Below are positions 23,778 through 33,067 of a stretch of DNA of 64,000 nt, one piece after another. Under the pieces are notes generated by a model. It made no database searches. It saw only the letters and a program-made list of their open reading frames with translations, and was not told the origin of the DNA. Position numbers and translations under genes: made by a program. How positions within the stretch are numbered: position 1 is the stretch's first letter; each line of letters opens with the position of its first letter. The DNA comes from an uncultured Oscillospiraceae bacterium. GTDB lineage: Bacteria; Bacillota; Clostridia; Oscillospirales; Oscillospiraceae. The stretch is taken from positions 1 to 64,000 of the forward strand of contig CAJUOT010000007.1 in the NCBI GenBank assembly GCA_910588135.1, given 5' to 3'.

Positions 23778-24521
23778 TCAGCCGGCCGCATGGCCGGCCA
23801 GATACCCGATATACCGGAGGACGGCGGGGAGGCGGGGGCTGTTAGCGATCACGCCAAGGTAGACCGACTCGGGAAAGCCGGCGTCCCGGAACATGGGGGA
23901 CGGGGAGAGGTCCAGCCCGTTCACCGCCTCCTCCGTCACCTCCTGATACCGGTGCGCCTCGTTGAGGGCATACTCGATGGCGTTGTCCTCCAGGACGACA
24001 GTGTTGGCGGTCAGGCTGGGCTCCAGAGCGCGGTACAGGGCCTCGTCCTGGGAGAGTAGGCTGTCCAGCTCCAGCAGGTAGCCGTTCCGGGAATAGATAT
24101 CGTAGGCCTCCCGGTTCATCAGCACCACGTCCAGCTGCTTCGCCTCAATGGAGGCCATGAGCTTCAGCTTGGAGGCGTATCCATACTGGTGGTTCTCCGG
24201 AGAGGGGTCCTCCGATAGATAGAGTCCCTGGTACAGACATACCTCGGCCCGTTTGGGGTCCGTTCCCTCAGCGGAGATGAATCCCTCGTCCAGCCGAGAC
24301 GCCAGCTCGTCCCCGGCGGAGACGTTGATGAGGGCGGAATAGACCAGCACCTCTTTTTTGGTGACCTCGTGATACACCATGGAGCACACGAACGCCAGCG
24401 CCACCAGCCCCACCGTGATGGGCAGCTTATAATACTCCCAGATATAGCCTATCTTATCCACTGGGCCCATCTTCTGAAAGGAGGCCTTCAGGTGGTCGCG
24501 CTCCTGACGGGAGAGGCTCAT
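23778..24521 (-). CDS. Single-pass membrane protein found beside YesL
   Basis: A 247-residue protein with a cytoplasmic N-terminus, one membrane helix (about residues 34-50, LPITVGLVALAFVCSMVYH) and an extracytoplasmic domain of unknown fold. Its start overlaps the YesL stop by four bases, so the two are translated together. Such pairs accompany sugar ABC transporters, but the role is unknown. Confidence 0.6.
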   Translation of the reverse strand: MSLSRQERDHLKASFQKMGPVDKIGYIWEYYKLPITVGLVALAFVCSMVYHEVTKKEVLVYSALINVSAGDELASRLDEGFISAEGTDPKRAEVCLYQGLYLSEDPSPENHQYGYASKLKLMASIEAKQLDVVLMNREAYDIYSRNGYLLELDSLLSQDEALYRALEPSLTANTVVLEDNAIEYALNEAHRYQEVTEEAVNGLDLSPSPMFRDAGFPESVYLGVIANSPRLPAVLRYIGYLAGHAAG

Positions 24522-25189
24522 GGCTCCCCTCCGTCCTGGGCAGCCGGGACGCTGTCCTCCTCCTCCGGGTCATAAGAACAGGCCCGGAGCACATTGTTCA
24601 TCAGATAGGCGCTGATGAGGGCGCACACCCCCTCGCCCAGGATGAACAGGGGGGTAAAAATGCTGACCACCGCGAAGAACATGGCGAAGTGGACGGCGAA
24701 CACCAGGATGGTGCAGAACAGGTAGCGGGTGCCGATGAGAAAGGAATTTTTCAGCATGGCCCAGTTGGTGTTGGAGACGCTGGCCACCAAAGGGAACACG
24801 AACAGCAGGACGATGACATAGACCACCGCCGCGGCGATGATGAGGGCCAGGATCAGGGTCCACAGGACGGCGGGAGCGCCGGTGGAAGTTGCCCGGAGGC
24901 GGTACACCAGATAGCCGTCCGCCCCCAGGAACAGCCCGGCGGCCAGGAGGATCAGCCACAGAACGGTGGACTGGCGGAAATTCTCCCGGAAGGACTTGAA
25001 GAACATCCGGGCCAGGGAGTGGTCCTCGCCCCGGACGATCTTCAGGCTGGTGTAGTACAGCGCCGTGGTGGATGCCCCGACGGTGACGATGGGGATGCAG
25101 CAGACGAGCCAGAGCAGGTTCAGATAGCAGCCATAGCACAGCTTCAGCAGCAGCTGGCTGAACGCGCTGTCATAGGAAAGGAATTTCAT
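24518..25189 (-). CDS. YesL-family (DUF624) membrane protein
   Basis: A 223-residue protein with five to six hydrophobic segments and the family start (SYDSAFSQLLLKLCYGCYLN, then LWLVCCIPIVTVGASTTALYY). YesL proteins are usually encoded with oligosaccharide ABC transporters and LacI regulators, as here. Biochemical role unknown. Confidence 0.8.
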   Translation of the reverse strand: MKFLSYDSAFSQLLLKLCYGCYLNLLWLVCCIPIVTVGASTTALYYTSLKIVRGEDHSLARMFFKSFRENFRQSTVLWLILLAAGLFLGADGYLVYRLRATSTGAPAVLWTLILALIIAAAVVYVIVLLFVFPLVASVSNTNWAMLKNSFLIGTRYLFCTILVFAVHFAMFFAVVSIFTPLFILGEGVCALISAYLMNNVLRACSYDPEEEDSVPAAQDGGEP

Positions 25190-25208
25190 TTTATTCGCCC
25201 CTTGACGA

Positions 25209-26258
25209 TCAGCATTTGGTGGAATCCCGGCAGATCAGCTCTGTGGCGGTATAGACGGTCCGGTAGTCCAGGGAAGGCTCCTTCATCCTGGTCTGCAGCA
25301 GGTGGATGGCGGTGAAGGCCATGATCTGGGTGTGGATGTGGACGGTGGTCAGGGCCGGGGTCATGATCCGGGACTCCGGCGCGTCGTCAAAGCCGCACAG
25401 CAGGACATCCCCCGGCACCGACTTGCCCAGCTTGCGCAGGGACTGCATGGTATCCATGGCGATGAAATCGTTGGCGCAGAGGAACAGGTCCGGCAGCTCC
25501 GGCAGGACGGCCAGCGGAGCGTCCAGGTCGGGGCCGGTCACCTTGAGGCAGAACCGCTCGTCCACGGGGACGCCCGCCAGGGTCATGGCGGAGCGGAAGG
25601 CGGTATAGCGTTCGAAGAAGGACTGGCAGTGCTCGTAGTCGCCGATGAAGCCGATCCGCCGCTTCCCCCGCCGCAGCATCTCGTTGACCAGTTTGGTGAT
25701 GCCAGTGGTGCTGTCCATATAGAGCTGGTCGGCAGGGAGGGAGTCGCCGGACCGCTTGTTGGGGCCGTCCACGAACAGCACAGGCAGGCCCAGGCCGCAC
25801 ACCATCTCGCTGTAGGCCCAGTCGAACACCTCGATGCACATGATGGCGCTGGCCTGATCGATGTCAAAGGCGGCGGGAAGGGTGTGCCGCTCCAAATTCT
25901 CGCTGTCCACCTTATACATATTGAGGGTATAGCCCAGCAGGGCCAGCTCCTGCTTGAAACGGTCCAACATGGGAACGGCGAAGTGGTTGGACTGCATGGA
26001 GAGGTTGGTGGTGAACAGGGCGATCTCACCGGAAGCCGCCGGGGGCTCTAAGGGGTCGGCGGAAACGGGGCGTGGGATGCCGCTCCCTGAGAGGGACGCC
26101 ACATAGGAGAACTGCTTGTACCCCATTTCCACCGCTTTTTGGAGGATCTTTTCCCTTGTCGCGTCCGCCAGACCATCGGAATTGTTGATCGCCTTCGATA
26201 CCGTGTTGCGAGAGATGCCCAGCGCGTCTGCGATATCTTGAATGGTGACCTTTTTCAT
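25209..26258 (-). CDS. LacI-family regulator of the fructan locus
   Basis: A 349-residue repressor with the N-terminal headpiece (MKKVTIQDIADALGISRNTV then SKAINN) and a periplasmic-binding-like sensor domain (GKRRIGFIGDYEH, DLFLCANDFIAMD, LCGFDDAPES). GAGGAGGGATC precedes the ATG at 26258. It is divergent from the transporter-hydrolase operon, and the gap holds at least six TGCAAAT motifs, likely operators. It probably senses a fructose-containing sugar or its phosphate. Confidence 0.85.
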   Translation of the reverse strand: MKKVTIQDIADALGISRNTVSKAINNSDGLADATREKILQKAVEMGYKQFSYVASLSGSGIPRPVSADPLEPPAASGEIALFTTNLSMQSNHFAVPMLDRFKQELALLGYTLNMYKVDSENLERHTLPAAFDIDQASAIMCIEVFDWAYSEMVCGLGLPVLFVDGPNKRSGDSLPADQLYMDSTTGITKLVNEMLRRGKRRIGFIGDYEHCQSFFERYTAFRSAMTLAGVPVDERFCLKVTGPDLDAPLAVLPELPDLFLCANDFIAMDTMQSLRKLGKSVPGDVLLCGFDDAPESRIMTPALTTVHIHTQIMAFTAIHLLQTRMKEPSLDYRTVYTATELICRDSTKC

Positions 26259-26307
26259 TTGATCCCTCCTCATTTTGGTCGGTTATCCGTATCTTAACAC
26301 AGAATAG

Positions 26308-26650
26308 TGCAAATGTCAAATACAAAATTGTGCAAATGAAAATTCATGCATACAAGAGGCAGAACACCTGGGAGAATATGCAAATGCAAAATTATTTTGT
26401 GTGAATGTAAAATTTTCGTTGACGATTCGTGTATAATATGTTAAAATCAGAATTACCAACTCCTAATTTATGCAAATACACCAATTTCACTCGACAAAAC
26501 TGTGCAAATCCACAACGTGCGCAAGGAAGCAATCTCCCTGTCCGCTTCACCAAGGGAAAATTGTCCAAGCGCTGGAGCGTGTCCCTGTGGCGCAGACGAA
26601 ATTAGTGCGATGCTCCGATTTGTCCATTGCGGGAAACTGGTGCATTTGCA
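26308..26650. promoter_or_regulatory. Operator cluster and promoter of the fructan operon
   Basis: TGCAAAT occurs at 26308, 26331, 26379, 26471 and 26503 and inverted (ATTTGCA) at 26644, where GTGCATTTGCAC is nearly palindromic. The promoter TTGACG (26419-26424), 17 bases, TAAAAT (26442-26447) lies inside the cluster. The leader from ~26454 to 26690 is long and non-coding although one frame stays open through it. Confidence 0.65.
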
Positions 26651-26690
26651 CACTGCGGGAGACGGAAATAAAGTTAGAAGGAGGAAGAAA

Positions 26691-27641
26691 ATGAGTAAAA
26701 CACCGACAAGCACCTTAGCGAGAGCCCAAAAAGGCGGGGACACCAAGCTGCACAACACCTTGGTGTATCTTCGTCAGCACTGGCAGCTGTATGCGTTCTT
26801 TATCATGCCTGCTTTCCTGCTGACGGTTATTTTCCGCTATATTCCCATGGGCGGCATCGCCATCGCATTCACGGACTACAATCCCCTCAAAGGCTTCTTA
26901 GGCAGCGAATGGGTCGCGTTCCAGCACTTTGAGCGCTTCCTCTCCTCCCCGGACTTCCTGGAGTACCTGGCCAACACCCTCAAGCTCAGCGTGTTCGGCC
27001 TGCTGTGGGGCTTCCCGGCCCCCATCCTCCTGGCTTTCCTGCTCAACCGCATCCTGAGCAAGAGCAGAAAGCAGAAGATCCAGCTGGTGCTGTACATGCC
27101 CAACTTCATCTCCGTCATCGTGCTGTGCGGTATCGTGCGCATCCTCCTGTCTCCCACCGGCATGGTGAACATGCTTCTGGGCACATCCTACAACTTCATG
27201 ACCATGCCCCAGGCCTTCCGCACCATCTACATCGCCAGCGGCATCTGGCAGGGCGCCGGCTGGGGGTCCATCATCTACACCGCGGCCCTGTCCAACGCCA
27301 GCAAGGACCTGAAGGAGGCCGCCGTGCTGGACGGGGCCAACATCATCCAGCAGATCAAGGCGGTGGAGTGGCCCGCCATCAAGGACACGGTGCTGATCCA
27401 GTTCATCATGTCCGTGGGCAACATCATGAGCGTGGGCTTCGAGAAGGCCTACGCCCTCCAGACTGACCTGAACATGAGCGCCTCCGAGATCATCTCCACC
27501 TACGTGTACAAAAAGGGCCTCATTGACGGCGACTACGGCTTCTCCACCGCTGTGGGCCTGTTCAACACGGTCATCAACGTCATCCTCCTGATTTCCATGA
27601 ATGCCATCGTCAAGAAGATGAACGAAGGCAAGGGCATTTGA
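26691..27641 (+). CDS. Oligosaccharide ABC transporter permease, LplB type
   Basis: A 316-residue inner-membrane permease with six predicted helices and the ATPase-contact EAA loop (EAAVLDGANIIQQIKAVEWP). It belongs to the COG4209/LplB group that pairs with a YtcP-type permease and a large binding lipoprotein. I chose ATG at 26691 (MSKTPTST), preceded by GAAGGAGG; the open frame upstream to 26502 has no ribosome site. No ATPase gene is in the operon, so a shared MsmK-like ATPase is expected. Confidence 0.88.
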   Translation: MSKTPTSTLARAQKGGDTKLHNTLVYLRQHWQLYAFFIMPAFLLTVIFRYIPMGGIAIAFTDYNPLKGFLGSEWVAFQHFERFLSSPDFLEYLANTLKLSVFGLLWGFPAPILLAFLLNRILSKSRKQKIQLVLYMPNFISVIVLCGIVRILLSPTGMVNMLLGTSYNFMTMPQAFRTIYIASGIWQGAGWGSIIYTAALSNASKDLKEAAVLDGANIIQQIKAVEWPAIKDTVLIQFIMSVGNIMSVGFEKAYALQTDLNMSASEIISTYVYKKGLIDGDYGFSTAVGLFNTVINVILLISMNAIVKKMNEGKGI

Positions 27642-27660
27642 CAGGAAGGAGAGAGAACAA

Positions 27661-28566
27661 GTGAACGTTAAGAAAAAGAGTGAATTCGCCAGGCAGCCCG
27701 CCGGTGACAAAATGATTTTGATCGTCGGGTACGTCATTCTGGGATTGTTCTTGGTCGCCATTATCTTTCCGGTAATTTACATCATCCTTTCGTCCTTCAT
27801 CGACCCCATCACCCTCCAAAACAGGGGCCTGACCTTTGACTTCAGCAAGTGGACCCTGACAGCCTATGAACGGGTCATGAGCAACGCGCAGATTTGGGTG
27901 GGCTTCCGAAACGCCCTGCTCTACTCCATCGCGGCCACCGTCTTGTCCGGCGTGATCACACTGCTGGCGGCCTATCCCATGTCCCGGCCTGATTTCCGTG
28001 GAAGAGGCTTCTTCAACGTCGTCTTTGTCATCACCATGTTCTTCGGCGGCGGCCTGATCCCCACCTACCTGCTCATCAGCGACATCGGCTGGTTGGACAA
28101 TCCGCTGGCCATCCTGGTGCCCGGCGCGTTCAGCGTGTGGAACATGATCATTGCCCGCACCTACTATCAGGGCATTCCCCGGGACCTCCAGGAGGCAGCG
28201 GACATTGACGGCGCTTCTGAAATGGCCTACTTTTTCAAGATCCTGCTTCCCGTCTGCACTCCGATCATCGCCACCATCTCCATGTGGAACTTCGTCGGTA
28301 TGTGGAACAGCTACTTTGACGCGATGATCTATCTGAAGGACCCGGCCAAGCAGCCGCTGCAGCTGGTCCTCCGCGGCATCCTGATCAACAGCCAACCCGA
28401 GCCTGGCATGGTATCCGATGTGCAGAGCACTGCCGAGCGGGCCCAGATGGCCGAGCTGCTGAAATATGCCACCATCATCATCTCCAGCCTGCCCCTGATG
28501 ATTATGTATCCCTTCTTCCAAAAGTATTTTGACAGCGGCATTATGGCCGGTTCTGTGAAGGGGTAA
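27661..28566 (+). CDS. Oligosaccharide ABC transporter permease, YtcP type
   Basis: A 301-residue partner permease (COG0395) with six helices and the EAA loop (LQEAADIDGASEMAYFFKI). The start is GTG at 27661 after GGAAGGAG. It follows the first permease by 19 bases. Confidence 0.88.
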   Translation: MNVKKKSEFARQPAGDKMILIVGYVILGLFLVAIIFPVIYIILSSFIDPITLQNRGLTFDFSKWTLTAYERVMSNAQIWVGFRNALLYSIAATVLSGVITLLAAYPMSRPDFRGRGFFNVVFVITMFFGGGLIPTYLLISDIGWLDNPLAILVPGAFSVWNMIIARTYYQGIPRDLQEAADIDGASEMAYFFKILLPVCTPIIATISMWNFVGMWNSYFDAMIYLKDPAKQPLQLVLRGILINSQPEPGMVSDVQSTAERAQMAELLKYATIIISSLPLMIMYPFFQKYFDSGIMAGSVKG

Positions 28567-28592
28567 ACAGCGTGTGATTTGAAAGCAACACA

Positions 28593-28640
28593 CTTCAAAA
28601 GAATCCTTTGATTCTTTTGAAGTCTGCGGCATGCCGCAGA
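28593..28640 (+). promoter_or_regulatory. Paired hairpins between permease and binding-protein genes
   Basis: CTTCAAAAGAATC/GATTCTTTTGAAG (28593-28622) is followed at once by the 18-base palindrome TCTGCGGCATGCCGCAGA. Such structures often stabilise or partially terminate transcripts so that the binding protein is made in excess. Confidence 0.55.
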
Positions 28641-28748
28641 CTTCCTCAGGAAGAATTTGGATTTGAAAACTGGTCACTGACGTTTAGATGCTTTGACGGT
28701 ACAGGCGGATATGCCTGCAAAACAACAACGACGAAAAGGAGAACTGAC

Positions 28749-30422
28749 ATGAGAAAATTCTATCGCAGGGGCATCTCTCTCGCCCTGGCACTGGTTATGA
28801 TGGCGGCACTGCTGGCGGGCTGCGGAAACAAGGACGGTGTTGGCGGCGACAGCCTGGGGCTTGATGTGGACCCCGCAGACGTGGCGCTGCCCCTGGCGGA
28901 AACCGCCACCATCAAGGGCCTGACCAACTTCCCCGCCGGCTCCGAGTCCGAGCCCAACAACCGCACCATCTTCAAGCGTCTGGAGGAGCAGACCAATGTC
29001 CATGTGGAGTGGCGGTCCATCCAGAACGACCAGTGGGGCGACACGATCAAGCTGGAAATGTCCAATGCCAAAACACTGCCGGACTTCATATTCAACGCGG
29101 GCTTTGGCGAGGCCGACCTGCTCAAATACGGCAAGCAAGGCGTGATCATCGCCCTGGAGGATTATATCGACAAGTATATGCCCAACCTGAAGAAGGTCTT
29201 TGAGCAGGTTCCCGAGTACAAGGCCATGTGCATGGACGCGGACGGACACATCTGGGCCCTGCCCTGGATTGAGCAGCTGGGCTACCAGAAGACCGCCATC
29301 CAGCTCGTGGGCAATATGCCCTTCATCAACGTGGCCTGGCTGGACTTCTTGGGGCTGGAAATGCCCACCACGGTTGACGAATTCGAGGCCGTTCTTGTGG
29401 CGTTCCGTGATAACGCCGATAAGCTGAAAGCCCAGTTCAACATCGACGGCGACATCATCCCCATGTCCTGCATCATGAACGATGGCCAGCAGGACCCCTA
29501 CATCCTGATCAACGGCTTCGGCGAGGGCTATGGCGACCCCGACACCTGGAAGCATCTGGCGGTGACCGATGAGGGCAAGGTGGTCAGCGTCGCCACCTCC
29601 GAGGGCTTCAAGGAGGGCACCGCCTGGCTGCACAGCCTGTATGAGCAGGGCCTGATCGACGTGGAGGCGTTCACGCAGGAGTGGTCCACCTATGTGGCCA
29701 AGGGCAAGAGCGGCCGTTATGGCGTCTGCTTCAGCTGGGATGTGGGCAATATCGCCACCCTGGAGGGCTGGGAACCCCTGCCCATGCTGAAGGCCGACAC
29801 CGTCAGCCTCACTCCCGCCACCGCCTCCTACACCTCCGGCTTCCAGCGTGGCCGCTGCGTCGTGACCGCCGCCGCCCAGAATCCCGCCCTGGTCTGCTCC
29901 TGGCTGGACCAGATGTACGCACCCATCCAGTCCCCGCAGAACAACTGGGGCACCTATGGCGAGGATGACGGCTTCGACATCTTCGTCATGGGCAAAAACG
30001 ACAAGGGCGAGGATATGCTCCAGCACGCCCCTCTGGGCGACAAGTCCCCCATTGAGGTCCGCGATGCCGAGAGCGTCAACGGCCCCCTGGCCATCCTGGA
30101 CAGCTACTATGGCGTCTATGTCACCTGTCCCGATGACGCCCAGTACCGTCTGGACTGGATCAAGGACATCTACACGCCCGTATGCAGCGCCAAGTACTGC
30201 CTGCCAAACTTCTTTATGACCCAGGAGGATACCACCACCGACTCCAACCTGTCCGCCGATCTGGGCAAGTGCGTCAACGAGTTCAAGTCTCGGGCCGTTA
30301 TGGAGGGCTTTACCGACGCCGACTGGGACCAATTCCAGGCTGACTTGCAGGCTTACAAGCTGGACGAGTACGTGGCCCTGTATCAGAAGTATTTCGACGC
30401 TTACCTGGCCGCCCAAGAGTAA
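28749..30422 (+). CDS. Sugar-binding lipoprotein of the ABC transporter
   Basis: A 557-residue extracellular solute-binding protein with a lipoprotein signal (lipobox LLAGC near residue 22) and the large LipO/family 1-like fold usual for LplB/YtcP systems (for example IKLEMSNAKTLPDFIFN, WALPWIEQLGYQ). It should capture a fructo-oligosaccharide or sucrose given the GH32 and fructokinase genes downstream. ATG at 28749 follows AAAAGGAG. Confidence 0.88.
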   Translation: MRKFYRRGISLALALVMMAALLAGCGNKDGVGGDSLGLDVDPADVALPLAETATIKGLTNFPAGSESEPNNRTIFKRLEEQTNVHVEWRSIQNDQWGDTIKLEMSNAKTLPDFIFNAGFGEADLLKYGKQGVIIALEDYIDKYMPNLKKVFEQVPEYKAMCMDADGHIWALPWIEQLGYQKTAIQLVGNMPFINVAWLDFLGLEMPTTVDEFEAVLVAFRDNADKLKAQFNIDGDIIPMSCIMNDGQQDPYILINGFGEGYGDPDTWKHLAVTDEGKVVSVATSEGFKEGTAWLHSLYEQGLIDVEAFTQEWSTYVAKGKSGRYGVCFSWDVGNIATLEGWEPLPMLKADTVSLTPATASYTSGFQRGRCVVTAAAQNPALVCSWLDQMYAPIQSPQNNWGTYGEDDGFDIFVMGKNDKGEDMLQHAPLGDKSPIEVRDAESVNGPLAILDSYYGVYVTCPDDAQYRLDWIKDIYTPVCSAKYCLPNFFMTQEDTTTDSNLSADLGKCVNEFKSRAVMEGFTDADWDQFQADLQAYKLDEYVALYQKYFDAYLAAQE

Positions 30423-30474
30423 GGGCACCGTCCATTTTCCGGGCATACCTGGGTGGACGTTCCCCTCTCTTTTC

Positions 30475-30507
30475 CTCCCCCGTCCTCCCCAGTGGGGGAC
30501 GGGGGAG
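30475..30507 (+). terminator. Terminator after the binding-protein gene
   Basis: CTCCCCCGTCC and GGACGGGGGAG-type arms with an inner CCCC/GGGG form a strong stem; the tail TTTCAAAAAATTC is weak, so partial read-through to the GH32 gene is likely. Confidence 0.6.
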
Positions 30508-30572
30508 TTTCAAAAAATTCAATTCAACCGGAATGCGTCCTGTCATAGGCGCATTCAGCTATGGAGGTTCAT

Positions 30573-32066
30573 GTGATTAGCAATATTTTAAGAGAAGCGC
30601 GAAACTATGAGGAAATCATGGAGCAGTTGATCCCGGACCATGCCCGTCCCTCATTCCACCTGTCTTCCCGTGTCGGATGGATGAACGATCCCAATGGCTT
30701 TTCCTATTATCAAGGGAAATACCATCTGTTTTATCAGTATTATCCGTATGAATCCAAATGGGGCCCCATGCACTGGGGCCACGCGGTCAGTGAGGACCTG
30801 CTCCACTGGGAGTATCTCCCCGCCGCCATCGCGCCGGACACCCTCGCCGATAAGGACGGGTGCTTTTCGGGAAGCGCGGTGGAGTTGGCCGACGGCAGAC
30901 ATCTTCTGCTGTACACAGGGGTCTTCAAAGGCCCTGTTCGTCCGGATGGAACCTGCGATGACACGCAGACACAGTGTGTTGCGGTGGGAGACGGTATTAA
31001 CTATGAAAAATATTCTGGCAATCCCATTTTGACTGACGCAGACATTCCCGATGGCAGCAGCAAAGTGGATTTCCGTGATCCCAAGCTGTGGAAGGAGGCA
31101 GATGGGACCTTCCGCTGCGTGGTGGGAAACCGTCCAGCAGATGGCAGCGGCCAAATCTTGTATTATTCCAGTCCAGACGGCTTCCACTGGAAATTTGAAA
31201 GCGTTCTGGCCGAGAATAAAAACCGTTTCGGCCTGATGTGGGAGTGTCCTGACTTCTTTGCGCTGGATGGGAAATATGTTCTCCTGACCAGCCCCCAGGA
31301 CATGCTGCCCAGCGGCTTTGAGTACCACAACGGCAACGGGACTTTGTGCCTGATCGGTAGCTTTGACGAGCAGAGCAAGACCTTCCGGGAGGAGCACGAC
31401 CAGGCCGTCGATTACGGCATCGACTTCTATGCTCCCCAGACCTTGCTCACCCCCGACGGCAGGCGCGTCATGATCGCCTGGATGCAGAACTGGGACACCC
31501 TCTCCATCGCCTCCCTGAAGGCCCCCTGGTTCGGCCAGATGACCCTGCCCAGGGAGCTGTCCGTCCAAAATGGCAGGCTGTACCAATGGCCGGTCCGGGA
31601 GCTGGATGCCCTGCGCAGCGGCCACATCTCCTATCAGGACGTAGCCTTCGAGGGGGAGCTAACTCTGGAGGGCGTCAAGGGCCAGACGGTGGACGTCACC
31701 ATCACCCTGCGCCCCAGCGACGAGGGGCAGGCCTACAAAAAATTCGCCGTCTGGTTCGGGCAGGACGACACCCATCACACCGGAATCAGTTTCCGGCCCT
31801 ATGAGTCCGTCCTAAAGATCGACCGGAAGTTTTCCGGTTCCCGCCGGGCCATCATCCACCAGCGCCGGTGCAAGGTGCCCAAAAACGGCGGCAGGCTCAC
31901 CTTCCGCATGATCCTGGATCGGTTCAGCGTGGAGGTTTTCGTCAACAACGGAGAGCAGGTCCTGTCCGCCACCATGTACACCGACCAGTCTGCGGACGGG
32001 TTCAAGTTCCTCGCCGACGGGAAGGTCGTCATGGACGTGGAAAAATACGATCTGGACATGAGATGA
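30573..32066 (+). CDS. GH32 beta-fructofuranosidase (sucrose or fructan hydrolase)
   Basis: A 497-residue cytoplasmic invertase-type enzyme. The three GH32 acids are visible: WMNDPNG (nucleophile), FRDPK (transition-state stabiliser) and MWECPD (acid/base). It has a five-blade propeller and a C-terminal beta sandwich (MILDRFSVEVFVNNGE). I chose GTG at 30573 because GGAGG lies five bases upstream; ATG at 30561 has none. It cleaves the imported sugar to give fructose for the next gene. Confidence 0.92.
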   Translation: MISNILREARNYEEIMEQLIPDHARPSFHLSSRVGWMNDPNGFSYYQGKYHLFYQYYPYESKWGPMHWGHAVSEDLLHWEYLPAAIAPDTLADKDGCFSGSAVELADGRHLLLYTGVFKGPVRPDGTCDDTQTQCVAVGDGINYEKYSGNPILTDADIPDGSSKVDFRDPKLWKEADGTFRCVVGNRPADGSGQILYYSSPDGFHWKFESVLAENKNRFGLMWECPDFFALDGKYVLLTSPQDMLPSGFEYHNGNGTLCLIGSFDEQSKTFREEHDQAVDYGIDFYAPQTLLTPDGRRVMIAWMQNWDTLSIASLKAPWFGQMTLPRELSVQNGRLYQWPVRELDALRSGHISYQDVAFEGELTLEGVKGQTVDVTITLRPSDEGQAYKKFAVWFGQDDTHHTGISFRPYESVLKIDRKFSGSRRAIIHQRRCKVPKNGGRLTFRMILDRFSVEVFVNNGEQVLSATMYTDQSADGFKFLADGKVVMDVEKYDLDMR

Positions 32067-32077
32067 GGAGGATGGCA

Positions 32078-33052
32078 ATGGAGAAACGATTTGACGTCGT
32101 GGCCCTGGGAGAGCTGCTGATCGACTTTACACAAAACGGGACCAGCCCGCAGGGCAATCCCCTGCTGGAGGCCAACCCCGGCGGAGCGCCCTGCAACGTG
32201 CTGGCCATGCTCCAAAAGCTGGGGCGAGCCACCGCCTTCGTGGGCAAGGTGGGGGACGATATGTTCGGCCGCCAGCTCCGCCAGGTGGTGGAGGCGGCAG
32301 GCATCGACCTGACGCATCTGGTGATGGACCCCGCCGCCCACACCACCTTGGCCTTCGTCCAGACCTTCCCCAACGGGGACCGTGACTTTTCCTTCTACCG
32401 GGACCCCGGTGCCGATATGTTGCTCACCGCCGATGAGGTGCCCGGGGACGCCATTGCCCGCAGCCGGATATTCCATTTCGGCACCCTGTCCATGACCCAC
32501 CTGGGTGTGCGGGAGGCCACCAAAAAGGCCGTGGCCCGGGCGAAGGGGGCCGGGGTGATCGTGTCCTTTGACCCCAACCTCCGCCCACCCCTTTGGACCG
32601 ATCTGGAGGACGCCCGGGCACAGATCGCCTGGGGGCTGGGCCAGTGCGATGTGCTGAAGATCGCCGACAACGAGCTGGAGTTCATGACTGGCCAGACGGA
32701 CTTTGACCGGGGCGCGGCCATGCTCCAGGCGCAGTACCCCAATATCCGCATCCTGAACGTGACCGCCGGAGCGGAGGGCAGCTATTCCTACTACGGCGGC
32801 AAGCGGGTGCTCGTTCCCTCCGTCAAGCTGGACGGCACCATCGAGACCACCGGCGCGGGGGATACCTTCTGTGCCTGTGTGCTGGACTTCGTGCTGGAGC
32901 ACGGCGTGGACGGCCTGTCTGAGGACGATCTGACCGCCATGTTGCGCTTCGCCAACGCCGCAGCCTATCTCGTCACCACCAGGAAGGGCGCGATCCGCTC
33001 CATGCCGGAGAAGGCGGAGGTAGAGGCGCTGATTGGCAGGGTGACCGGCTGA
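32078..33052 (+). CDS. Fructokinase (PfkB family)
   Basis: A 324-residue ribokinase-family kinase, which phosphorylates fructose. It has the PfkB start (VVALGELLIDFT), the GGAPCNVL substrate loop and the catalytic TTGAGDTF motif. GAGGAGG precedes ATG 32078. It starts 11 bases after the GH32 stop, so the two form a hydrolase-kinase pair. Confidence 0.9.
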   Translation: MEKRFDVVALGELLIDFTQNGTSPQGNPLLEANPGGAPCNVLAMLQKLGRATAFVGKVGDDMFGRQLRQVVEAAGIDLTHLVMDPAAHTTLAFVQTFPNGDRDFSFYRDPGADMLLTADEVPGDAIARSRIFHFGTLSMTHLGVREATKKAVARAKGAGVIVSFDPNLRPPLWTDLEDARAQIAWGLGQCDVLKIADNELEFMTGQTDFDRGAAMLQAQYPNIRILNVTAGAEGSYSYYGGKRVLVPSVKLDGTIETTGAGDTFCACVLDFVLEHGVDGLSEDDLTAMLRFANAAAYLVTTRKGAIRSMPEKAEVEALIGRVTG

Positions 33053-33067
33053 CCGTCCCTTCCGCCG

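Noticed and set aside
26502..26690. N-terminal extension of the LplB-type permease
   Set aside because: The frame is open, but the residues do not fit the family and a strong ribosome site stands before the ATG at 26691.
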